Assembly (NCBI GenBank): GCA_964441735.1
Contig: CAYTVB010000014.1
Span: forward strand, 1 to 46,956
DNA from: JASMTM01 sp964441735
GTDB taxonomy: Bacteria; Thermotogota; Thermotogae; Petrotogales; Kosmotogaceae
Reading direction: 5' to 3'
DNA length: 46,956 bases
This document shows, in pieces, positions 1 to 9,122 of the stretch. Each line of letters begins with the position of its first letter. Within the stretch, counting starts at the first letter, position 1. The notes under the pieces are model-generated. The model saw only the letters and a list, made by a program, of their open reading frames with translations. It did no database searches and was not told the DNA's origin. The translations under genes and the position numbers were made by a program.

Positions 1-1
1 T

Positions 2-466
2 AGAAACACAAGGTTTGTATCATATCTGGATTATAAAGAAGAAACGGAAAATACTGTAAAAACATTGTCTACACTGGCTTATGGTCTAATTTTCATAGTT
101 GGATTTATTGGCCTGTGCGGTATTACCAATACAGTAAACACAAACCTAATTCTTAGACAGAGAGAATTTGGAATTTTGAGAGCTGTTGGGATGACGCGAG
201 GACAGCTTAAAAAGATGCTGGCATACGAAGGACTAATTTTTGGCGTGATAAGCTCGATATTTTCTGTAATTAGTGGTCTGGGTCTTTCATATCTTATATA
301 TTCTTTGTTTAAAGCTGAAGCTGATTATCTTATGTGGACTATTCCATGGTTAGGTGTGTTTGCAGCATCTGGAGGGTTAATTATTGCTGGTGTTTTGACA
401 ACTCTGTTATCTTCTGGAAGAATAGCTTCTTTGAATATTACTGAGGCTTTGAGAACATCGGAATAA
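2..466 (+). CDS. FtsX/MacB-type ABC transporter permease, C-terminal part (5' truncated)
   Basis: The reading frame is open from base 2, so the gene begins before the window and only about 154 residues are visible. The visible part holds three hydrophobic segments. Between the first two lies the NTNLILRQREFGILRAVGMT stretch, the conserved cytoplasmic loop of FtsX-like permeases (MacB, LolC/E, YknZ relatives). Such proteins pair with a cytosolic ATPase and use ATP to move or release lipids, peptides or drugs at the membrane. The TTG at 65 is internal and not a start. A perfect-stem terminator follows 15 bases after the stop, so this is the last gene of its operon. The substrate cannot be told from this fragment. 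Confidence 0.85.
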   Translation, partial: RNTRFVSYLDYKEETENTVKTLSTLAYGLIFIVGFIGLCGITNTVNTNLILRQREFGILRAVGMTRGQLKKMLAYEGLIFGVISSIFSVISGLGLSYLIYSLFKAEADYLMWTIPWLGVFAASGGLIIAGVLTTLLSSGRIASLNITEALRTSE

Positions 467-481
467 AATATCTAATAATTA

Positions 482-514
482 ATGGTCCTTTGCAAAAACA
501 AAGGACCATGTTTT
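482..514 (+). terminator. Rho-independent terminator after the FtsX-type permease
   Basis: A perfect 11-bp inverted repeat, ATGGTCCTTTG (482-492) and CAAAGGACCAT (499-509), encloses a six-base A-rich loop and is followed by G then TTTT. It sits between the end of the permease (466) and the convergent nuclease gene (ends 545). The T tract is on the plus-strand side, so it chiefly stops the permease transcript. Confidence 0.85.
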
Positions 515-544
515 ATCTGTAGAATTAAGAATTACAGGCTCTCT

Positions 545-1609
545 TTATTGCTTTTTCCAGTAGCTTGACTTTCCAGAACCATAGTTCTTTATCAGTCCGA
601 CTTTTCTTAGGTCGGTTAGAACCTTTCTTAAAACATAATCTGATGCTGATGGAAATTTATCTCTCAAATCGTTTATCGTAAATTCATTTCCAATGTTTCG
701 TAGAACTTCTTTTTTAATTTTAAAGTAAATACCGCCTGTATAATCACCGGAAGCATTGTACTTCGAGGCTTCTTCTGCAACCGCAGTGGGTATGGAGTCC
801 TTTTCCTGGGATGCAACAGCGTGGAAGAAACGAAGCGTCCATTCTTTACCCATTTTTCTGTTTCCGGCAAAAATGATTTGAAAATGTGAATGATATGCAA
901 ATATCTCTGCCCAGACCTTTGATAGATAGGAAGGAGAATACACTCTCAGTTTATCGGGTTTTAAAAAATCATCATAATGAGCTTCAACAACAAGAGCAGC
1001 GTGCCTGTATTCTTCAAGTTCTCCAAGTTTCATGTGCAGTAAGTGCAAACTACCAAAATCTGAAATCATGTTCTGAAAGTTTTTTCTCTCTACAACAGCA
1101 ATAATGCCTTCGTTACTTACTAAAGCATAATCGCCAGCTTTAAGCTGGGTTCGTTCAACATTGCAATTTGCGAATTTCCAGGGATACTTTTCGTTTTTGT
1201 CAATCAATATATGAAGGTGTTCGTTCCCCCGGGCTGTTAGTTTGACCCGAGGTTTTCTTTCTTTTATTCCCTGTTGAGTTCTCCAGAATATCTGCTCGTA
1301 TTCCCCTTTCCTATTTTTGTATTTCTTTTTAAGAAATAGAAAGTCGCAACGCTTGTTTTTTGACCTGTCCAGTACAACAGAAAGTCTTTTACCGTATCTT
1401 TTTGCAGAAATAATTGGTACCTTCTCGACTTCTTCGTATTCATCATCATTTTTATCATCATCTCTCAGACAGAAGATGTGTTTTCCAGCTCCTGGCCACT
1501 TATCTTGTACAAAGAGAGAAAGTAGTATTTTTTCACCCTTTCTTATACTCAGTCTGTAAGGAAATTTATCGCTTTCTGTCGATTCAAGAATCCACAAAAG
1601 AGATCCCAT
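545..1609 (-). CDS. ERCC4/XPF-like nuclease-domain protein with C-terminal winged helix
   Basis: A 354-residue protein with three parts. Residues 1-125 are a charged, lysine-rich region I do not recognise. Residues 130-270 carry the signature of the ERCC4 (XPF/Mus81) nuclease fold: ILIDKNE (D137, E140), then AGDYAL (D160), then AVVERKN (E174, R175, K176) with a further Asp at 184. This matches the D..E, GD, ERK order of that active site. Residues 290-354 read like a winged helix (KEVLRNIGNEF...LRKVLTDLRKVGLI). It is probably a structure-specific DNA endonuclease, though the substrate is unknown. The first ATG is at 1615, but AAGGGTGA abuts it, so the second ATG (1609) has better spacing. It stands alone, facing the permease. 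The family call rests on motifs only. Confidence 0.7.
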   Translation of the reverse strand: MGSLLWILESTESDKFPYRLSIRKGEKILLSLFVQDKWPGAGKHIFCLRDDDKNDDEYEEVEKVPIISAKRYGKRLSVVLDRSKNKRCDFLFLKKKYKNRKGEYEQIFWRTQQGIKERKPRVKLTARGNEHLHILIDKNEKYPWKFANCNVERTQLKAGDYALVSNEGIIAVVERKNFQNMISDFGSLHLLHMKLGELEEYRHAALVVEAHYDDFLKPDKLRVYSPSYLSKVWAEIFAYHSHFQIIFAGNRKMGKEWTLRFFHAVASQEKDSIPTAVAEEASKYNASGDYTGGIYFKIKKEVLRNIGNEFTINDLRDKFPSASDYVLRKVLTDLRKVGLIKNYGSGKSSYWKKQ

Positions 1610-1875
1610 TAACATTCACCCTTCATAAAATGCGTTTATAATATATTTCTGTTCTTATTCTATAACACTATTACCTTCAAGTGAACCTTGTTTGAAGGAT
1701 TGGATTGGAAAACAAAGCGAAATTTACTTTCAGATCAAGCAATTATACTTGTATTTTGTGAATCATTTGCTGCATAGAAGATTATAAGTAAGTAGAATTT
1801 TCAAGCTTATCTACCGAACAGAAAGTTTGTTTTCTTTAAGAGTCAAACCGGGACAACTAAATCGCTGTTTTAAAT

Positions 1876-3018
1876 CTAATCATCAAAATTAAAACCTTCT
1901 TCTCTAAATAGTTGAAGACAGGTATTTACTACTTCTGGATCATAAAGTGTTCCAGAGTTCTTTTCAATTTCTTCCAGTGCCGCATCAATTCCCGGGGCAG
2001 GTCGATAAGGTCTGTGAGACGACATGGCTTCTACCACATCAGACACAGCAAGTATCTTTGCTTCCAACATCATTTCATCGCCCTTAATACCTTCAGGATA
2101 TCCACTTCCATCAATTCTTTCGTGATGCTGGTAGATGATCTTTGAAACAGGATAGTCGATATCAACCTGCTTAAAAATATCCCTTCCAGCAACAGGGTGC
2201 TGTCTAATAAATGATATTTCTATGCTGTTTAGTTGTCCGGGTTTATTAAGTATTTCAGCTGGAACAATTATTTTCCCAACATCGTGAACCATTGCAGCCA
2301 ATCTAAGATACGAAACGCGGTTTTTTTCAAGCTCCATTTTTTTTGCTATCGATGTTGCAAGTTTCATTACGTGTTTTTGATGGCCCGCGGTATACTGATC
2401 ACGAAGTTCCGAAGCGTATGCCAGTGCGCTTACTGCATTTTCTGTCAAATTTGATAATTTTTCCAGGCTTTTTCTCAAAGCCTCTTCAGTTTTTTTGCGC
2501 TTTTCAATTTCCTCTTCAAAGTTCTCGTTTGCTTCCTGAAGCTCATTAATTTTTTTCTCCAGTTTCTGAACAAGAACCTCGCTGTACATTTTGAAATGAT
2601 CTTTTTGTTTTTCCAAAGTTTCTTTAGGTTTTCTGGTCTTCTTAGAAAGGGCATCATCTACTACTTTATCCACACGAATCATAAAATCTTTTGGATCCAT
2701 TGGCTTTATTATAAAATCATCTGCACCAAGTTCCATAGCCAGTTGCTTATCTTTAGGTTCAGTATAGGTTGCAGTATATACAATAAAAGGTATATTTTGT
2801 AAATCATCATTTTCTTTCCAGTTATGAAGCAATGTATAACCATCCATAACTGGCATTAGAAGATCAGAAATCACAAGACTTGGTGGACTTTTTTTAGCTT
2901 TTTCAAGAGCCTCAGATCCGTTTAATGCTTCAACAACTTCCCAGCCATGGCTTTTCATCAAAGAAAGTAGCAGGTACCGATTTTCATCTACATCATCAAC
3001 TATCATTACTCTTTTCAT
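1876..3018 (-). CDS. Response regulator with HD-GYP domain (c-di-GMP phosphodiesterase)
   Basis: A 380-residue protein. The N-terminal receiver (about 1-120) has the acidic pair DD near residue 9, phospho-acceptor D52 (VISDLLMP) and K105. Residues 140-190 form a charged coiled coil. The C-terminal HD-GYP domain has HD at 245-246 (MVHDVGKI) and the full HHERIDGSGYP signature at 298-308, the residues that define active HD-GYP enzymes, which hydrolyse cyclic di-GMP. The start is the ATG at 3018, behind AAGGAGG; an upstream in-frame TTG would overlap that site. It is the last gene of a three-gene operon, 10 bases after the lone receiver, so its phosphorylation by the upstream kinase probably controls c-di-GMP breakdown. 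Confidence 0.92.
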   Translation of the reverse strand: MKRVMIVDDVDENRYLLLSLMKSHGWEVVEALNGSEALEKAKKSPPSLVISDLLMPVMDGYTLLHNWKENDDLQNIPFIVYTATYTEPKDKQLAMELGADDFIIKPMDPKDFMIRVDKVVDDALSKKTRKPKETLEKQKDHFKMYSEVLVQKLEKKINELQEANENFEEEIEKRKKTEEALRKSLEKLSNLTENAVSALAYASELRDQYTAGHQKHVMKLATSIAKKMELEKNRVSYLRLAAMVHDVGKIIVPAEILNKPGQLNSIEISFIRQHPVAGRDIFKQVDIDYPVSKIIYQHHERIDGSGYPEGIKGDEMMLEAKILAVSDVVEAMSSHRPYRPAPGIDAALEEIEKNSGTLYDPEVVNTCLQLFREEGFNFDD

Positions 3019-3028
3019 GAGAACCTCC

Positions 3029-3403
3029 TTAATCAAGCAAGATTTGCTCTACCTCGTTTATAAAGGTGTCAGGGTTAATCGGTTTTTCTATATAACCGTC
3101 GCATCCAGCTGATAAAGCTTTTTCTTTATCACCTGTCATCGCGTAGGAAGTAACAGCTACAATTTTTATATGACCTTCACTTTCAATTGATCTTATCCTT
3201 TTTGTAGCTTCAAGACCATCGATGTCGGGTAACTGTATGTCCATTATCACAAGTTCTGGTTTTTCTTTTATAGCAAGCTTTACACCGGTTAACCCTTTTC
3301 TTGCTTCGATCACTTCATAACCATTCTTCTCAAGTATGAACCTTATCAAGTACATGTTATTTTCATTGTCTTCAATAACAAGTATTCTTTTTTTCTTATC
3401 CAT
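3029..3403 (-). CDS. Single-domain response regulator (CheY/DivK-like receiver)
   Basis: A 124-residue stand-alone receiver: EDN acidic pocket (11-13), phospho-acceptor D55 (VIMDIQLPDIDG), T85 and K107 (EKPIN). It has no output domain, so it acts through protein contacts or passes phosphate on, as CheY or DivK do. The start is the ATG at 3403, which overlaps the end of the kinase gene by 8 bases (the sequence ATGGATAA holds both start and stop); GAGGAAGG lies just upstream. A longer open frame running into the kinase gene is not used. The overlap suggests translational coupling with the kinase and a shared phosphorelay. Confidence 0.9.
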   Translation of the reverse strand: MDKKKRILVIEDNENNMYLIRFILEKNGYEVIEARKGLTGVKLAIKEKPELVIMDIQLPDIDGLEATKRIRSIESEGHIKIVAVTSYAMTGDKEKALSAGCDGYIEKPINPDTFINEVEQILLD

Positions 3404-5582
3404 TTTGCTTTCCTTCCTCTGTTTCATTTTTACTTTGTGGTTCAGTTTTGTTTTCCTTTTCCTGATATTCCAAAGGTAATGTGATAACAAATTTACTGCC
3501 CTCACCAAACTCGCTTTCGACTGCAATATCACCGCCAAGTATTAGTGCAATTTTTCTTGATAGATGTAAACCAAGTCCCGTTCCCTCATGTTTCTTTGTT
3601 CGGGACATGTCAATTTGTTGAAAGGGTTGAAAGAGTTTTTCTATATCTTCTTCTCTTATTCCCATACCGGTGTCAATGACTTCTATGTCAATATAATTTT
3701 CATTTTTTTGCCTGGCTACTATTTTTACACTTCCCAGATCTGTGAATTTTATTGCGTTGCCCACAAGGTTCATTAATATCTGCTTTACACGTCTTCTGTC
3801 ACTCTTTAAAGATATTTCTTCAGAAACCTCTGTAATTAACTCAATACCCTTTTTGTTAGCTAAAAATGAAGAGGTTTCTGTTACTTCTTTTACAACATCT
3901 GATAATTTAAAGTGCTCAACGGAAAGTTCAACCCTTCCAGCTTCAATTTTGGAGAAATCGAGAACATCGTTTACCAAATTCAGTAAATGGTTTGCACTGT
4001 TCTTAACCATCTTGAGCTGCTTTCTCTGTTCATCATTGATATCTCCTGAAATACCCTGTAATATTATTCCGGTAAAACCTATAATTGAATTCAGTGGTGT
4101 TCTAAGCTCGTGACTCATATTTGCAAGAAACACTGACTTAAGTCTGTCCAATTCCTTCAATCTTTTGTTTGACTCTCTGAGTTTTTCGTTCATTTTTGTT
4201 AATTCCTCTGTCCGTTCCCTTACCATTTCTTCCAGTTCATCAGTGTGTTCGCGCATCTTTTTCTCAGCCAGTTTTCGTTTGGTTACGTCACGTGATATTC
4301 CCAGTATTCCGTTTATTTTGCCTGATTTATCTTGAAGAAAAGCCATTCTGCTTTCAACAAATATCTTTGATCCATTCTTACGCACCTGTTCAGTTTCGAT
4401 TACTCTGCTTCTGTCAGGATCTGATTCATTTAACTCTTTATTATCAATCTCTTCTTTAAAAACCTTTATAAGATTTTTCAATGAATCAGGTTCAATAATT
4501 TCATCAAGAGAAAGATTAGTAAATTCTTCAGGTTTGTAACCAAGCATTTTTTCGATAGAAGGACTAACATAGGTGAATTTAAGATTCAAATCAAGTATCC
4601 ATATCACATCACTTACATGCTCGGTAATAAGACGATATTTTCGTTCGCTTTTTTGTAATTCTGTAAGAGCTCTGTTTTTCATTTGTACTGTTTCTTTTAG
4701 ATGACCTGTTTTTACATTAACCTGATGTCTTAGAAGGATAATTATTCCGATTGTAAGCATTATTAGACCAGCAAGTCCGCCAAAAATCCAGACAATGTAA
4801 GGGGGTAAAAGGAATCTCTCTTCAGCTTCCCATTTACCGAGAGTGGAATAGTAAGGTGAATCGTCCTGTCCCTTCCATTTTTCAAGATAACGGTCAATAA
4901 CACCAAGAATTTCTGCATTTTTTCTTTCTGCAGCAGCGTAATAGAGTTTGGCAGGATTAAAATCAATTGTGGTTTTTTCCAGTTCATAGTTAAGATAGTA
5001 ATACTCGCCAAACAAATGATTGGCAATCGCAGCATCAACTACCCCATCTCTTGCATATTCAAATGCTTCGGTTAAAGAACTAACGGGAATAATTTCTACT
5101 TCGTAACCGAAGCCTTCCATCAGCTGATTGAAAACATCTTCCTGAATTGATTCATCAAGAATGGCTACCTTTTTTCCTTCGAGATCTGTTAGATCCTCTA
5201 TACCAGATTCTTTTGAGGAATATATTCTTGACCATGACTCTAAAACTGGTATACTGTGGAAATCAAAGAGTTCATCGCGTTCTTCTGAATATGCAACATC
5301 TGGCATTAGATCGATTTTGTTTTCTACAAGATTTTGAAGACACTCAGACCAGCTACCTGAAATATATTTTAGCTCCCAATTTTCTTCTTTCGCAATTTGC
5401 TCAAGGAGATCTATAAAAAAACCGGAAGGCACACCATTCTCATCAAGAAAAATCTTTGGTTTGTTTTGATAAACACCAACATAGACTCTGCGAGAAAAGT
5501 CATTATCTTCGCCAAATAAGGAAAATGAAATGAGTAAAATTGAGATGGTTAATAATATCTTGAAGAGTTTTTTTAAACTCAC
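3396..5582 (-). CDS. Membrane sensor histidine kinase: periplasmic SBP_bac_3 domain, PAS, HisKA, HATPase
   Basis: A 728-residue sensor kinase. Residues 1-24 are a signal peptide. Residues 30-250 resemble an amino-acid-type solute-binding domain (family 3), lying outside the membrane as the sensor. A single membrane helix covers about 262-285. A PAS domain spans 313-438, and a coiled coil follows to 485. The HisKA box has H491 in SHELRTPLNSI. The ATPase domain shows N609, DTGMGI (637-642) and GTGLGLHLS (667-675). The start is GTG at 5582 with GGTGAG a few bases upstream. It heads an operon with a lone receiver and an HD-GYP regulator. I infer that an extracellular small molecule, perhaps an amino acid, feeds into c-di-GMP control. 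BvgS/EvgS-type kinases use the same kind of sensor. Confidence 0.92.
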   Translation of the reverse strand: MSLKKLFKILLTISILLISFSLFGEDNDFSRRVYVGVYQNKPKIFLDENGVPSGFFIDLLEQIAKEENWELKYISGSWSECLQNLVENKIDLMPDVAYSEERDELFDFHSIPVLESWSRIYSSKESGIEDLTDLEGKKVAILDESIQEDVFNQLMEGFGYEVEIIPVSSLTEAFEYARDGVVDAAIANHLFGEYYYLNYELEKTTIDFNPAKLYYAAAERKNAEILGVIDRYLEKWKGQDDSPYYSTLGKWEAEERFLLPPYIVWIFGGLAGLIMLTIGIIILLRHQVNVKTGHLKETVQMKNRALTELQKSERKYRLITEHVSDVIWILDLNLKFTYVSPSIEKMLGYKPEEFTNLSLDEIIEPDSLKNLIKVFKEEIDNKELNESDPDRSRVIETEQVRKNGSKIFVESRMAFLQDKSGKINGILGISRDVTKRKLAEKKMREHTDELEEMVRERTEELTKMNEKLRESNKRLKELDRLKSVFLANMSHELRTPLNSIIGFTGIILQGISGDINDEQRKQLKMVKNSANHLLNLVNDVLDFSKIEAGRVELSVEHFKLSDVVKEVTETSSFLANKKGIELITEVSEEISLKSDRRRVKQILMNLVGNAIKFTDLGSVKIVARQKNENYIDIEVIDTGMGIREEDIEKLFQPFQQIDMSRTKKHEGTGLGLHLSRKIALILGGDIAVESEFGEGSKFVITLPLEYQEKENKTEPQSKNETEEGKQNG

Positions 5583-5754
5583 AAAAACTCACCGATCCCA
5601 ATCAAAAACAATTATTGACCAGACGATAGGAGTTATTAGGGTTGATAATATTTTAAGCAAGTTTATGTATAAGTCAATTGTCTACATTATAGAATAATTG
5701 GCAGTTATATACCAAGTTAATCATGGTGCTTGAAAGCGATTTAATTTAAAAATA

Positions 5755-6935
5755 TTAATGAATAATTTTGTTAAAACCGGAAAGTCTTATTGCACCTAAA
5801 TATTCCATAAAATCGTTTAAGCATTCTTTTACGGGATTGATGCAATCATTTTTATTGACATCTGGTTCCCACCACCAGTTTTTTATGATTAATTCTTTCT
5901 TCTTTTTGTTGAACTCTGGCTCGAATCTTGCAATAAATTTATCGTTATGTAGCACGGGGAGAACATAATATCCAAATTGTCTGTCCTTAACTGGTTTGTA
6001 TACTTCCCATACATAATCAAAATTAAACAACTTTTTTATAAGTCTTCTATCCCAGATGAGATTATCAAGCGGAGCAATAAATTTAATCCTGTTATCTGCT
6101 ATTTTACTATCCTTTATCTGATTCAACAGGGGCATATTATCTGACCTAATATAAAATGGTGTTTCAATACCTTCTATATTTATTTTTGTGATTTTATTTT
6201 CATTAATTAATTGCTTTATAGCCTGAGAACGTTTTGTTTTTCCAATTTCACGAAAACCCAGCCAGGCATCACCGGATCGATTCCACAACAGACCAACTGA
6301 TGAAATTCTTCTAAAAACAAGCCACTTGATGAATTCACTATCTTTTTTATTGGGATCGGGTGCGTTAAGAATATTTTCAGGAATATAATTACTGGAGAAA
6401 TCATATATTTTTCTTGTACCCACTCTATTGAAAATTATCAATTCACCTGATTCATACATTGATTCAAGGGTAGCTCTTGAAACACTCGTAGGTGACCAGG
6501 ACCAATCAATCTTTTTCTCGAAATTCAGATCAATTGAAGACAGAGGGCCTTTCTCAGATAATTGATGTCTTATTTGATCAATTATTTCATTTATGTGTTC
6601 ATTTTCCTTATGATAGTTATAAGAATCATTTCTGTATCTATTAAAATAAGGCCAGTCTTCTTAAGATAAATTGAGCGATTTTTATCCCATCCGTCTATAA
6701 GAATTCTATCTTTATAAAGCAGTTCTTCGAGCATGTAAGGTTTATAGCTTTTAATTCTTGATTGAAGAACAAGGTCGGGATTTCTCCCGACTTTGTTTAG
6801 AGGATCATACTGAATGGATTTTACCTGTTTAAAGTACTGTATAATTCCTTCTTTACCCTTCAACTGTCTTGAAGATAGTAATTGTTGATAGGAAAGAAGA
6901 AATCTTCTTGCTTGCTCTTTTGTGATTTTTATAAT
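5755..6935 (-). pseudogene. AlkX/YcaQ-type (HTH_42) DNA glycosylase, frameshifted and without a standard start
   Basis: Two adjacent frames together give an almost full-length (about 393 residue) member of the YcaQ winged-helix family, which removes alkylated bases or unhooks interstrand crosslinks. The first part has the QYD motif (SIQYDPLNKV), matching the Q-x-D catalytic motif of the AlkX branch, and LVLQSRI. The second part has NLIWDRRLIKKLF and FGYYVLPVLH, both typical. The frame changes by minus one at about 6655-6662; reading on from DWPYF in the new frame restores homology without a gap. The N-terminal homology (KITKEQARRFLL) runs up to an in-frame ATT at 6935 behind GGGGGAAACC, and no ATG, GTG or TTG is available before the TAG at 6965. 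It is either a recent pseudogene or carries a sequencing error. Confidence 0.8.
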
Positions 6936-6973
6936 GGTTTCCCCCAGTAAACTGCGCGTGATCTACAAAGCAA

Positions 6974-7348
6974 TTAATAAAAAATAAGTATCATGGTTAA
7001 AAAACTAACAAGTAAAAGTATTATCAAGACTATGGTTAAGAGCCACAGCGGGGCTTTGTTTCCTACCCGTGAACTTGTTTCTTTATAAACAGAAACATAT
7101 CTCCAGAAAGCGAATATATAGAGAAAACTACCAAGACCAACAAAAGTTACACCGATAATCACTGCAAGGAAATGCGAAATTGAACTAAAATCATCGATGA
7201 ATTTTACAATACCAAGACCGGCAACAACTGAGGCCAGTCCTGTTCTCACCCAGGCACTAAATGTGCGCTCGTTAGCCAGTATGGTTCTTTCATTTGCAAG
7301 ATATGTTCTTTTCTCAGCTTCCTGCTGGATAGGTTTTTTCTCTTCCAT
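6974..7348 (-). CDS. DUF202 family small membrane protein (YidH-like)
   Basis: A 124-residue protein with the DUF202 pattern: a hydrophilic start ending in RTYLANERTILANERTFSAW, then three membrane helices (about 38-55, 62-85 and 98-122). The family is widespread and of unknown function; the conserved LANERT repeat precedes the first helix. The ATG at 7348 is preferred over a TTG at 7354 because AAGGAA is better spaced from it. It lies 20 bases after the oligoendopeptidase gene, so the two are probably co-transcribed. Confidence 0.85.
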   Translation of the reverse strand: MEEKKPIQQEAEKRTYLANERTILANERTFSAWVRTGLASVVAGLGIVKFIDDFSSISHFLAVIIGVTFVGLGSFLYIFAFWRYVSVYKETSSRVGNKAPLWLLTIVLIILLLVSFLTMILIFY

Positions 7349-7368
7349 AAGCAATTCCTTCTATTAAG

Positions 7369-9081
7369 TTATTTGTCCAGTTGTTCCAGTTCTTCCTGGA
7401 TAAATTCTACCAGATCGTTTATATAACTTTCAGAAAAATCAAACTTTATACCCGCTGCTTCATATAGATTATCAATAGATTTTGAATAACCAAGTTTCAG
7501 GAATTTCTTATAGTCTTCTATAGCGTTTTTGTCATTCCTGCGATAATTTCTATATACTGCTAAAGCTCCAAGTTGTGCAATTCCGTATTCGATATAGTAA
7601 AAGGGTCTGGTAAAGATGTGTTGTTGTATCATCCATCTAATTTTCTTGTATTTTTCGAGGCCTTCCCAGCTTGCCCCAATATCAAATCTATCAAGTAATC
7701 CGGCAAAGTAATTTTCACGTTCTTCAGGCGTATGATCTGGATTGGTGTAAATCCACTGCTGGAAAGCATCCACAGTCATACACCAGGGGAGGAAAGCAAT
7801 GGTTCCAAAGAGTTCATTTCGCCTGGCAATTTTATAATCTTCTTCATTTGAATAATAATCTTTCCAGTGGTTGAGTGTCAAAAGTTCCATAGACATAGAT
7901 GCCAGTTCTGCTGCTTCGTGAGGAGTACTTTTATAATTTATTAACCATTCATTGGCTGTTGAAAAAGAGTGCATGGCATGACCGGACTCATGAAGAATTG
8001 TCCTAACATCTCCGGGTAGTTTTGCTGCGTTCATGAAAATGAAAGGTGCACCGGTTTCATGTAATGGCATGTTATATCCACCGGGAGCTTTTCCTTTTCT
8101 ATTTTCAAGGTCAAGCAAGCCTGAAATCTTCATTTTTTCGAAGTTTTCTCCGAATTGTTTATCAACCTTTCCAAGTATGGATATAGCTTTATCTACGAAC
8201 TCATCAACGGTTTTAAAAGGTATTAAATTTCTACCTGAAGGTTCAACATTAAGATCCCAGGGTCTTAATGTATCTATATTAAGCTCTTTCACTCTTCTTC
8301 TGTTGTATTTTTTCACAAAGGGCACCACAATCTTCTCTACGGATTTGTGAAATGTGAATATGTCATCAACTGTATAGCTAAACCTTCCTTTTTTATAATG
8401 TATGTATTCCCTGTAATTATCAAAACCAGCGTTTTTTGCCTGCGGTATTCTTGTACTTTTAAGATCATCAAAAAGCTTTTCAAGCTTATCTCTTACAGAA
8501 TTTACTTTTTCCATAGAGAGCTTCCAGGTTTTTTCACGAACATCTCTGTCCTGATCTTGAAGGAACTTTCTCAGCTGCATGAGTGTATATTCTTCACCTT
8601 CATATTCAACAGTTAAAGAACCAATTATCGATCCGTACTGAGAAGCAAGTTCCTTTTCCTTTTTTTCATAAGGTATAGTCTCTTCTTTGAAAGCATCAAC
8701 ATATCGCTGAACAACCCTATCAAAATTTTTATATCTATCGCTGTCAAGTTCATTCCTGTACTCACTATTAAGATATCTTTTAAGAAGCTTTATCCTATAA
8801 GGTTCTGCCTTTAAATATATGTTTGAAAAAAACTCGTTGAATGCCTTTCTCCTGTCTTCATCGTCAGAATGTCTGGTCATGTCAATATACTTCCATGCAA
8901 ATTTTTCCTGAAGTACTGAAAAGAATTCACTGTAATATTGAAGATATTTCTCCAGAGATTCTGCACTGTCAATTTCATATTTCAACAGGTTATTTAGTTC
9001 GCTGTTTGCAGCTTCCCAGTCACTAAAGTCAATATTTTCGTTGATAAATTTTCTGGGTTTTTTCCGGATTTTTTCTACCAC
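7369..9081 (-). CDS. pepF: Oligoendopeptidase F, M3 family zinc metallopeptidase
   Basis: A 570-residue cytosolic peptidase, the usual length for the M3 oligoendopeptidase branch. The zinc site is HESGH (H364, E365, H368 in TILHESGHAMHSF), with the glutamate in the later helix of the SMSMELL region. It cleaves short peptides inside the cell and supports peptide nutrition. The GTG at 9081 is chosen because GAGGTGAT ends five bases before it; an in-frame GTG at 9090 would lie within that site. There is no signal peptide. The MATE gene lies 41 bases upstream and the DUF202 gene follows closely, giving a probable three-gene transcript. Confidence 0.93.
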   Translation of the reverse strand: MVEKIRKKPRKFINENIDFSDWEAANSELNNLLKYEIDSAESLEKYLQYYSEFFSVLQEKFAWKYIDMTRHSDDEDRRKAFNEFFSNIYLKAEPYRIKLLKRYLNSEYRNELDSDRYKNFDRVVQRYVDAFKEETIPYEKKEKELASQYGSIIGSLTVEYEGEEYTLMQLRKFLQDQDRDVREKTWKLSMEKVNSVRDKLEKLFDDLKSTRIPQAKNAGFDNYREYIHYKKGRFSYTVDDIFTFHKSVEKIVVPFVKKYNRRRVKELNIDTLRPWDLNVEPSGRNLIPFKTVDEFVDKAISILGKVDKQFGENFEKMKISGLLDLENRKGKAPGGYNMPLHETGAPFIFMNAAKLPGDVRTILHESGHAMHSFSTANEWLINYKSTPHEAAELASMSMELLTLNHWKDYYSNEEDYKIARRNELFGTIAFLPWCMTVDAFQQWIYTNPDHTPEERENYFAGLLDRFDIGASWEGLEKYKKIRWMIQQHIFTRPFYYIEYGIAQLGALAVYRNYRRNDKNAIEDYKKFLKLGYSKSIDNLYEAAGIKFDFSESYINDLVEFIQEELEQLDK

Positions 9082-9122
9082 TTTTATCACCTCATTTTGA
9101 AATATTATTAATTTATGGGTTG

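Noticed and set aside
1674..1698. Inverted repeat CCTTCAA / TTGAAGG upstream of the ERCC4-like gene
   Set aside because: The stem is only 7 bp, the loop is 11 bases and no T tract follows; likely chance in AT-rich sequence.
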